From Sphaerochaetaceae bacterium (GTDB taxonomy: Bacteria > Spirochaetota > Spirochaetia > Sphaerochaetales > Sphaerochaetaceae): a stretch of 55,061 nucleotides of DNA. A program made the translations under genes and the position numbers. The stretch spans positions 1-55,061 of the forward strand of contig JAQQAI010000080.1 in the NCBI GenBank assembly GCA_028532915.1, read 5' to 3'. Positions 16,680 to 23,567 of this stretch are shown one piece after another (the stretch's first letter is position 1; each line of letters begins with the position of its first letter). The notes beneath the pieces were generated by a model. It was not told the origin of the DNA and made no database searches. It saw only the letters and a list, made by a program, of their open reading frames with translations.

Positions 16680-17049
16680 CCGGTTGTTCCTCCTTGAAAG
16701 TTTTTATCAATACTAAATGCAGTGTAACAGATATTCCGATTATCGGCAGGATAATCGAAACTATCTTTGATTGTGCGAGAATCATTGAAAGGATCAGGCC
16801 GGCCCATAATACGATGATCGCTCTTACCTTTACCCGAAGAGGAACGCCCTGCCGGGTTCTCCAATGACGAAGATACGATCCGAATATCCTGCTGTTTTCA
16901 AGTTTTCTGGCCCGTTCAGGGCTGCTGACCGAGAAGATTCCTGCTGAAAGAAGCACAAAGGGAGTAGTCGGAAGTACCGGAAGGACTATTCCTATGAGTC
17001 CCAGAGCCAATGAGATGAAGGCGATTGCTGTCAGCAGATAATATTTCAC
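16624..17049 (-). CDS. DUF454 (YbaN-like) membrane protein
   Basis: This 141-residue protein has hydrophobic segments at about 4-40, 78-95 and 95-115. It carries the DUF454 hallmark GLIGIVLPVLPTTPFVLLSAGIFSVSSPE and later RIFGSYLRHWRTRQGVP. The function of the family is unknown. It starts at a GTG with a TATAAT ten bases upstream and only a weak ribosome site. Its C-terminal part is acidic and is read in a different frame over the start of the perR-like gene. A Fur-box-like sequence lies at 17089-17103 ahead of its promoter. Confidence 0.82.
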   Translation of the reverse strand: MKYYLLTAIAFISLALGLIGIVLPVLPTTPFVLLSAGIFSVSSPERARKLENSRIFGSYLRHWRTRQGVPLRVKVRAIIVLWAGLILSMILAQSKIVSIILPIIGISVTLHLVLIKTFKEEQPDEILETETTDSQDITGIS

Positions 17050-17088
17050 TACTTTTTTAATTATACTATATTTCCTTTATATTTATAT

Positions 17089-17103
17089 TGAGAATCATTA
17101 CTG
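17089..17103. promoter_or_regulatory. Fur/PerR-box-like sequence
   Basis: TGAGAATCATTACTG compares with the 7-1-7 Fur/PerR consensus TGATAAT-N-ATTATCA: the left half matches at six of seven positions, the right half is poorer. It lies just upstream of the putative promoter (TATAAT at 17060-17065, minus strand) of the DUF454-perR transcript, so PerR autoregulation is possible. Confidence 0.35.
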
Positions 17104-17301
17104 GTTTTGATATCATTTCATGAAAATTGTGTCAATAAGATGAAAAAGTTGTCACATCCTTGTGATTAAAGTGTTATAGTATTATGTTATAGGAAGAAAA
17201 AGTGCATGAACCATGACAATATGAAGATATTTTTGTGATTCTTTCTATCATACAATGAAAAGCGGATAAGGTAATATATCCGTCATAGAGGAGGAAAATC
17301 T

Positions 17302-18495
17302 ATGAAAAAACGAATATTGCTGATAAGCATCGCTGTCATCGTGGCAGTCACGTTTGTTTCGTGTGAAGGAGATATATTCCAATCAATAAGTGATTTTATG
17401 GGACAGACCGGATCGAACGTCTATCTTGACGGCGGTGTGGTGACAGTCCCGACCGAGAACATCGATGCTCTGGAAGAGACTCTGGGAGGAACTACTACCG
17501 ACCCTGTCACTCCCGAACAGATAGAGGATGTCAAAGATTCCGTCGAAGCGATTCTGGAATCGGAAGGGGAGACTGATGCGGCGAAGGAGCTTCTCGAAGA
17601 ACCCGTCGAAGACGAAGAGATTCCCTCCGATGTTAAAGGCGTCATGGAAGATCTTGAAGATGAACTGGGGCTGGAGGAAGGAACACTCGATATCGAAGAT
17701 AAAGGTGACCTTGCCGCTGCCATCCTTCTCAAGAACCTGAAAGATAAGAAGGCTGCACTTCCTGCAGATCCTACAGATGAAGAGAAAGCCGCCTTCGTCG
17801 AAGAGGCACAGCTCGTCATCGAGTTCATGAAGAAGGTCTCTCCCGTCGGAGATATCGATGTTACGACAGCCATCACGGATCTGCTTGCAGGTATGTTCGA
17901 AGAAAGAAGTGCCACCCGAGGAGTATCGGACCCGCTGTTCGACATGGAAGAGGTGCTCGGTTATGCAGTTCCTGTTTTCAACATGTACTTCAACGTGATC
18001 GATGAAGACGACAATGGAACAGTTACATCAGCCGAACTGAAGGATATTGTAGGAGACTATGCTGTTCTGCGCAGTACGTACGAGGATACACTCGGATCAT
18101 TGAGCGTCGGAGATATGAAACTGAGCGATCTGATCACCTATGCCTCCAGTGTGATAATCTCAAGTAACGATGCACTTATTCCTGAGACGGTAAAAGATGG
18201 GATTGCACCAACATATCCTCCTACTGATTTCGTTACAATTTTGAATTTGGTCTATCAATACTTTATTGTCGGTGGTAATACGGAGATGCCGTCAGATACT
18301 GATACTAACTGGTGGTTCATTGATGAGACCATGTACAATGAGTGGGAATCGACTTTCAATTCATTCATGGAGGATTCTGATAATGCAGACATTCTTCCTA
18401 CACTGCTGGCAATCTCAGGTGCCATCGAAGATAATGAGTTCATTACAGGTCTGCTTGAAGAGTTCGTCGAAGATTTTACCGGAGGTGATGAATAA
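17302..18495 (+). CDS. Acidic lipoprotein with one EF-hand loop
   Basis: This 397-residue protein begins with a lipoprotein signal, lipobox TFVSC with Cys21. The mature part is very acidic and helix-rich. Residues 234-245 form a canonical 12-residue EF-hand loop (DEDDNGTVTSAE), with Asp1, Asp3, Asn5 and Glu12 in calcium-binding positions, so Ca2+ binding is likely. I recognise no enzyme domain. GAGGAGG precedes the ATG. The stop overlaps the start of the next barrel-type gene by one base (TAATG), so they are translated together and probably act together at the outer membrane. Confidence 0.75.
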   Translation: MKKRILLISIAVIVAVTFVSCEGDIFQSISDFMGQTGSNVYLDGGVVTVPTENIDALEETLGGTTTDPVTPEQIEDVKDSVEAILESEGETDAAKELLEEPVEDEEIPSDVKGVMEDLEDELGLEEGTLDIEDKGDLAAAILLKNLKDKKAALPADPTDEEKAAFVEEAQLVIEFMKKVSPVGDIDVTTAITDLLAGMFEERSATRGVSDPLFDMEEVLGYAVPVFNMYFNVIDEDDNGTVTSAELKDIVGDYAVLRSTYEDTLGSLSVGDMKLSDLITYASSVIISSNDALIPETVKDGIAPTYPPTDFVTILNLVYQYFIVGGNTEMPSDTDTNWWFIDETMYNEWESTFNSFMEDSDNADILPTLLAISGAIEDNEFITGLLEEFVEDFTGGDE

Positions 18496-19739
18496 TGATT
18501 AAGAAAATATTTGTTATAATCAGCGTATTGCTTTTTGCAGGTACAGGGGTCTTTGCCTCGTACACATATCCGAATCTGTTCTGGGATGATGTGACGTTCG
18601 CACCGACGAGTACCCGCATCGAAGGGATGGGGGGAAGCGGTATATCGACTTCCAACGGACTCGATTCGATCTATATGAACCCGGCGAATCTGGCTTCCCA
18701 GAGTTTCTCGATGTATCTTCCATCTGTGTCGGTCACAGCGTTCAATGCGAAGAACATCGTCGATTCGGGCCTCATCCAGGATATAATGGACGGAAATGCC
18801 GGACCTGCAACAGCCGGAAAGTATCTTGATACGATCACTGCCGATAAGGGTGAACTGCTTACCACGGATGTATCGACAGGTTTTGCGGGAGGCGGTTTTG
18901 CTCTTTCGTTGAATCTTCAGGAGCAGCTTCATAACCTCGATACCGGTGCCGACACGAACGTCGTAGCAGAGATCAACGCTGCAGCGGCTGTCGCCCTGGG
19001 GATCAATATCGGTCTTGTCGAGGATGCTGTCAGTGTAGATATCGGTGCTACGGTACGTCCTACCTACAAAGCATACACCCAGAAGATCAGCGGACAGGGG
19101 CTGTTCTCGACGTTCATGGACGAGACCAACGATGATGTCCTCAACAGTCTTCTGGAAGATAATATGCTCACCGCAGGATATGCAATACCGATCGATGTCG
19201 GTGTGAATGTGAATCTGCCGATCGGATTCAGGCTCAGCGGAGTCATGAGAAACATCAACGGCAGCTACACGATGAAGAATTACAGCGAAGCGGGAGCATG
19301 GGTCAATGAGATACTCGCTTTCGCATCTCAGGATCCGATCTATGAGGATGAAGCCCCCACAGCAACGATCTCCGGCGAGACCACTATTGTCGTGCCTGCG
19401 ACGATCGATCTCGGTTTCGGCTGGGCTCCTCAGCTGGGATGGGGGATCAAACCTGTTCTTTCGGTCGATCTTGTTGATGTAGAAGGAATGATCGAGGATC
19501 TTGAGACCGATGATCAGGCTTTCTGGAATTATATGAGAGCAGGAGCCGAGGTGAAACTCCTTTCAGCTCTCAATGCCCGGTTCGGTATTAACCAGGGGTA
19601 TATGTCGATAGGAGCAGGATTCGATCTTCTTCTTTTCCATATTGATGCTTCATACTATTGGAGAGAATACGGAGAGAATATCGGAGATAATCCGGTTGAT
19701 GCTCTGAGTATCCGATTCAATCTGGGAATTGACGGCTAA
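18495..19739 (+). CDS. Outer-membrane beta-barrel protein, FadL/TraF-like
   Basis: This 414-residue protein has a signal peptide of about 21 residues (VLLFAGTGVFA) and then the segment RIEGMGGSGISTSNGLDSIYMNPANLA. That GMGG...NPA pattern is typical of PorV/FadL/TraF-like barrel proteins. The rest alternates short amphipathic strands and Gly-rich turns and ends in a predicted strand (VDALSIRFNLGIDG). It probably sits in the outer membrane; a transport role is possible but not shown. It is coupled to the EF-hand lipoprotein and followed by a strong terminator. Confidence 0.75.
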   Translation: MIKKIFVIISVLLFAGTGVFASYTYPNLFWDDVTFAPTSTRIEGMGGSGISTSNGLDSIYMNPANLASQSFSMYLPSVSVTAFNAKNIVDSGLIQDIMDGNAGPATAGKYLDTITADKGELLTTDVSTGFAGGGFALSLNLQEQLHNLDTGADTNVVAEINAAAAVALGINIGLVEDAVSVDIGATVRPTYKAYTQKISGQGLFSTFMDETNDDVLNSLLEDNMLTAGYAIPIDVGVNVNLPIGFRLSGVMRNINGSYTMKNYSEAGAWVNEILAFASQDPIYEDEAPTATISGETTIVVPATIDLGFGWAPQLGWGIKPVLSVDLVDVEGMIEDLETDDQAFWNYMRAGAEVKLLSALNARFGINQGYMSIGAGFDLLLFHIDASYYWREYGENIGDNPVDALSIRFNLGIDG

Positions 19740-19764
19740 ACATCAGTAAACAATAGAATAACAG

Positions 19765-19802
19765 GTTCACTCTCGACCTTGGTGTTGAGAGTGAACTTTT
19801 TT
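19765..19802 (+). terminator. Rho-independent terminator
   Basis: Arms GTTCACTCTC and GAGAGTGAAC form a perfect 10-base stem with a 12-base loop, followed by TTTTTT. It ends the lipoprotein/barrel operon. Confidence 0.85.
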
Positions 19803-19864
19803 AACGCTATACTCAAATATCCTCTGATGTGATACAGTCGATAATGAATGTAAAGGGAGAGTAT

Positions 19865-21043
19865 ATGGATATCAGAAAAATAGGAGGTACGATCCAGCCG
19901 TATCTTTGGGGAGATTCCTATTTCATAGCACAGCTGCTTCAGAAAGAAAAATCAGCATCGCCGCAGGCTGAACTGTGGATGGGTACACACCCGCAGGGAC
20001 CGTCCAGAATAATCGGAGAGGACCTTTCCCTTCAGGAATATATCGAACATGATCCTGAAAAGATCCTCGGTTCTTCCCATCTGGAACGATTCGGAGTTAC
20101 TCTGCCGTTTCTGTTCAAGATACTGGCGATCAATGAGCCTCTGTCTCTTCAGGTGCATCCGTCGAGTGATCTTGCGGTGGAAGGCTACAGAAATGAAGAG
20201 AACAAAAGGGGTACGGTCGATGTTTCTGATCTCAATTACAAAGATGATAAGCAGAAAGATGAGGTTCTCTATGCATTGTCTCCTGTCACCGCGATGGCGG
20301 GTTTCAGACCGCTGGAAGATATCCGTGACTCTTTTTCTTCTTTTCTGACAGACTCTGCGCACATCATCGAACCTGGTGACACGGTGGAGACTTTTTTCAG
20401 GACCCTGCTGAACCTCGACAGTAAGAGACGTTTTGAAGTGATCGGATCTCTCAGAGAATATCTTGCCGGGATGAAAGAAGAGAACACCTCGATGTTCCTC
20501 TCTCCCTTCGAGATCGCAAAACGGGCTCTTGATCTGTATGATGATGATATCATGGTATGTGCTCCGTTCTTTCTCAATGTCGTCCATCTCGAACCGGGGC
20601 AGGCTCTGCATGTGAAACCGGGAACTTTGCATGCATATGTCTACGGACATGCGGCAGAGCTGATGAGCTGTTCTGACAATGTCCTCAGAGGCGGACTGAC
20701 CCGCAAGAAAGTCGATGTGGAAGAACTGGTGAAAGTCGTCAGTTTTACATCCGAGGAGCCGACTCTCCTCACATCCAAGAAGATCGGCGATACGGTAGAG
20801 CGAATCGAAGCAGGATCGGAAGAGTTCGCGTATCAGATATATCATGCGGGGACGATCGTTCAAGACGATCGCAGAAGTGTCGAACTTGCACTGGTAGTGG
20901 AAGGAAAGGCTACCTTCATATGGGAAGGGCGGCAGCTTCGGTGTACCAAAGGAGATAGCGTGATCATTCCCGCTTCGATCAGAGGGTATGAACTGGAAAA
21001 TGACGGGCTGATCATAAGTGCTTCGGTCCCTTTATCTCAATAA
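19865..21043 (+). CDS. manA: Mannose-6-phosphate isomerase, class I
   Basis: This 392-residue zinc enzyme interconverts mannose 6-phosphate and fructose 6-phosphate. Family features are the N-terminal IQPYLWGDSYF, the metal-site segment PLSLQVHPS at about 90-98, and the cupin part HVKPGTLHAYVYGHAAELMSCSDNVLRGGLT at about 246-276, which carries metal ligands and the catalytic Arg region. I chose ATG 19865 because AAAGGGAGAG precedes it; the upstream frame has no such site. An exonuclease gene follows 14 bases later and is likely co-transcribed. Confidence 0.92.
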   Translation: MDIRKIGGTIQPYLWGDSYFIAQLLQKEKSASPQAELWMGTHPQGPSRIIGEDLSLQEYIEHDPEKILGSSHLERFGVTLPFLFKILAINEPLSLQVHPSSDLAVEGYRNEENKRGTVDVSDLNYKDDKQKDEVLYALSPVTAMAGFRPLEDIRDSFSSFLTDSAHIIEPGDTVETFFRTLLNLDSKRRFEVIGSLREYLAGMKEENTSMFLSPFEIAKRALDLYDDDIMVCAPFFLNVVHLEPGQALHVKPGTLHAYVYGHAAELMSCSDNVLRGGLTRKKVDVEELVKVVSFTSEEPTLLTSKKIGDTVERIEAGSEEFAYQIYHAGTIVQDDRRSVELALVVEGKATFIWEGRQLRCTKGDSVIIPASIRGYELENDGLIISASVPLSQ

Positions 21044-21057
21044 GGAAACAGTAATAG

Positions 21058-21669
21058 ATGAAATATGTTGCAATAGATTTTGAAACAGCGAACAATGAAG
21101 CAATCAGCGCGTGTTCGGTCGGTCTGGCGAAGTTCGAGAATGGAGAACTGATTGATTCCTACTACTCTCTGATCAATCCTCCCTCTTCATATTTTTCTCC
21201 GAACAATATCAGTATTCATAATATCAGGCCTGAAGATGTGAAAGATGCGCCAACATTCGATAAGATCTGGCCGGAGATTCTCATGTTCATCGATAACAAA
21301 CTCGTCATTGCCCACAACGCCCCTTTCGACATCGGGATCGTGAAGGCAATGCTCGGTTTCTACTCGATTCCTGTTCCACCACTGCATTATACCGATACAC
21401 TGCGTATCTCGAGGAAAGTCTTCACCGGTATGCCGAATCATAAACTCACTTCGCTGAGTGCCGCTTTCGGTTTTGATTATCAGGCTCACCATGCACTTGA
21501 TGACGCAGTCAACTGCGCAAAACTCTTTCATAAGGCATGCCCTCTGCAGGATGAGCAGGAGGTGATCGATTTTTTCAATTCGATTGATATCAGGTTCCAG
21601 AAGATGACCGGCGGATACGCTCCTTTAGAGGCAAAAGTTGATAAAGAAGAGCCTCTCGGGCTATTTTAA
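21058..21669 (+). CDS. DEDDh 3'-5' exonuclease (DnaQ-like)
   Basis: This 203-residue protein has the exonuclease fold and motifs: Exo I DFET with Asp7 and Glu9, Exo II AHNAPFDIGI with Asp91, and Exo III HHALDDA with His144 or His145 and Asp149. It is close to the stand-alone DNA polymerase III epsilon-like proteins that trim single-stranded DNA or RNA from the 3' end. The last 40 residues are unassigned. AAGGA precedes the start. It may be co-expressed with manA; no shared function is evident. Confidence 0.88.
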   Translation: MKYVAIDFETANNEAISACSVGLAKFENGELIDSYYSLINPPSSYFSPNNISIHNIRPEDVKDAPTFDKIWPEILMFIDNKLVIAHNAPFDIGIVKAMLGFYSIPVPPLHYTDTLRISRKVFTGMPNHKLTSLSAAFGFDYQAHHALDDAVNCAKLFHKACPLQDEQEVIDFFNSIDIRFQKMTGGYAPLEAKVDKEEPLGLF

Positions 21670-21769
21670 GCAGCTAAATCCTGTGGTATGCTATTGCCAG
21701 AGTGTGATGGTGATGGTATCATCAATTAAAATCATTACAGAAATTTACACATTTTCATAGGAGGAAGAG

Positions 21770-22312
21770 ATGGAACTAAAAGGTTCAAGAACCGAAAAAA
21801 ACCTGCAGGAAGCTTTTGCAGGTGAATCAATGGCTCGCAACAAATATTCCTATTGGGCAGGACAGGCCCGTAAAGAGGGGTATGAGCAAATCGCAGACCT
21901 GTTTGAAGAGACTGCAGATAACGAAAGAATGCACGCGAAGTTGTGGTTCAAGGCACTGCAGGAAAACGGTGAACTCGGCGACACGGCCAGCAATCTGAAA
22001 GCAGCTGCCGAGGGAGAGCACTATGAATGGACCGATATGTATGCCGGTTTTGCAGAAGTTGCACGTGAAGAGGGTTTCAAGAAGATCGCGGCTCTGTTCG
22101 AAGGTGTAGCAAGAATCGAAAAAGAACATGAAGCCCGCTACCTTGCTCTTCTCAAGAACGTTGAAGATTCTGTTGTGTTCTCCAAAGATGGCGAGCAGAT
22201 CTGGAAATGTGCAAAATGCGGACATATCCATGTCGGGAAGAAAGCACCTGAAATCTGTCCGGTATGTGCTCATCCCAAAGCATATTTTTCGATCGCATGC
22301 AGAAACTATTAA
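21770..22312 (+). CDS. Rubrerythrin
   Basis: This 180-residue protein reduces hydrogen peroxide in anaerobes. The diiron four-helix domain spans about residues 1-135, with E19, the ExxH motifs E52-H55 and E117-H120, and other acidic ligands. The C-terminal rubredoxin-like domain has C147-C150 and C163-C166 around one iron. Electrons would come from a rubredoxin or NADH-dependent reductase. AGGAGG lies before the ATG, and a terminator follows directly, so it is a single-gene transcript. PerR control is typical of the family; I see no convincing box here, only an ATTTACA half-site at about 21748. Confidence 0.95.
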   Translation: MELKGSRTEKNLQEAFAGESMARNKYSYWAGQARKEGYEQIADLFEETADNERMHAKLWFKALQENGELGDTASNLKAAAEGEHYEWTDMYAGFAEVAREEGFKKIAALFEGVARIEKEHEARYLALLKNVEDSVVFSKDGEQIWKCAKCGHIHVGKKAPEICPVCAHPKAYFSIACRNY

Positions 22313-22333
22313 GAGATTGATCTTGATAGAAAG

Positions 22334-22357
22334 AAGAGGGCCTGCAGCCCTCTTTTA
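22334..22357 (+). terminator. Rho-independent terminator after rubrerythrin
   Basis: Arms AAGAGGGC and GCCCTCTT with a CTGCA loop are followed by TT and an AT-rich stretch. It may also serve the convergent aldo/keto reductase gene, which ends 14 bases further on. Confidence 0.75.
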
Positions 22358-22370
22358 TTATGCCCATCTG

Positions 22371-23468
22371 CTAAAAGGATGCTATCTGTTCCAGTCTGTC
22401 GATGATCGGCAGATGCTGGGTGCACATCGATTCGCACTGACCGCAGGCTATGCACTTCGCTGCCTCGTCTTTTGTCAGTCCCCAATGCATCGTCAGCCGC
22501 TGACTGATTCGTTCCTTATCATCCGAGAGCAGATACATGTTGTACGAATCCATGAACTGGGGAATGTGAATCTCCTCGGGACAAGAGTCGCAGTATCCGC
22601 AGCCGGTGCATAGCGTGTTCATATTCGTATGAACATCCTGTCCCATCGTTTCAAGGAAGTTCTCAGGCTTTTCAGGGAGTCCTTTAGTTGCCATGACAGC
22701 TTCCTTTACCTCTTCGACAGAAGAGAACCCTACAAGTGCCACAGTGGCTTTGCGCTGTGCAAGGATGAATTTCAGAGCACTGACTGCAAGGGAATCATTC
22801 CCCTGTTTCAGAAATGAGAAGAATTCCGGATGCTGGGGAATGAGACCTCCGCCCAGGGGATTCATCGTGACGATACCGAGGCGATTCTCGTAACAGGCGT
22901 CCAATCCCTTCTGTCTGAACGCGAAATTGATCGCATTGTATCCCAGTGTCACCGCCTCGAAGTTGCCGTCTTTTATGACATCGATGATCTGGTCTCCCGG
23001 AAGATGGGTAGTGAAGCACAGATGCTTTATAAGACCTTCTTCCTTTGCCTTGACCATTCCTTCATAGACTCCGCCCTTTTTCATGAACTGATGATATTCG
23101 TCCATGGTCTTGATCGACCATGCATTGTAGAAATCGATGAAATCAAGATTCATCCGTTTCAGGGACTGATCGATCATCCTGCGGGCTCCGTCGCTTGTTG
23201 TAGCGTTCCACAGACCGCATTTGCTCGAAACATGAAAAGTGTTCCGCTTCATATCCTTGAAGGCTTCTCCATAGATCGATTCGCTGAGCTGGTCACAATA
23301 ATTCGGAGCTGTATCGAAATAGTTGATACCTTCATCGTATGCGGTATGTACGATCTTTACTGCTCTGGCATAGGGTTTTTCCTCATAATCTTCCTTTTTG
23401 AATCTCATGCCGCCCATCCCTATGACCGAGACGTAGGTATTCGTTTTTCCGAATGGTCTGTAAATCAT
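22371..23468 (-). CDS. Aldo/keto reductase with C-terminal 4Fe-4S domain
   Basis: This 365-residue protein has an aldo/keto reductase barrel at about 1-270, with the N-terminal strand MIYRPFGKTNTYVSVIGMGGMRF and the active-site segment NYFDTAPNYCDQLSE. A ferredoxin-like tail follows: CTGCGYCDSCPEEIHIP and then CIACGQCESMCTQHLPI, enough cysteines for two clusters. Such fusions are common in anaerobes; the substrate is unknown. AGAGGAT precedes the ATG. It stands alone: a terminator at 23492-23517 isolates it from the gene upstream. Confidence 0.9.
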   Translation of the reverse strand: MIYRPFGKTNTYVSVIGMGGMRFKKEDYEEKPYARAVKIVHTAYDEGINYFDTAPNYCDQLSESIYGEAFKDMKRNTFHVSSKCGLWNATTSDGARRMIDQSLKRMNLDFIDFYNAWSIKTMDEYHQFMKKGGVYEGMVKAKEEGLIKHLCFTTHLPGDQIIDVIKDGNFEAVTLGYNAINFAFRQKGLDACYENRLGIVTMNPLGGGLIPQHPEFFSFLKQGNDSLAVSALKFILAQRKATVALVGFSSVEEVKEAVMATKGLPEKPENFLETMGQDVHTNMNTLCTGCGYCDSCPEEIHIPQFMDSYNMYLLSDDKERISQRLTMHWGLTKDEAAKCIACGQCESMCTQHLPIIDRLEQIASF

Positions 23469-23491
23469 GTTTCATCCTCTCTTTATCAAAG

Positions 23492-23517
23492 AAAAGAGCC
23501 CTCTGGCGGGCTCTTTT
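23492..23517 (-). terminator. Rho-independent terminator, also symmetric
   Basis: Arms AAAAGAGCCC and GGGCTCTTTT pair perfectly around TCTGGC. It lies 50 bases past the stop of the four-domain oxidoreductase gene and before the aldo/keto reductase gene on the same strand. Confidence 0.8.
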
Positions 23518-23567
23518 CGTTTTCTCTGCCCTGAGACTATGTACGGGCAATTATAGCATGAGTAAAA

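Noticed and set aside
19952-20863. Open frame of 303 codons on the minus strand opposite manA
   Set aside because: The manA reading is unambiguous and spans the region; the antisense product has no family features.
22830-23534. Open frame of 234 codons on the plus strand over the aldo/keto reductase gene
   Set aside because: It is a shadow of the minus-strand gene, which has intact active-site and iron-sulfur motifs, and it runs through a terminator.
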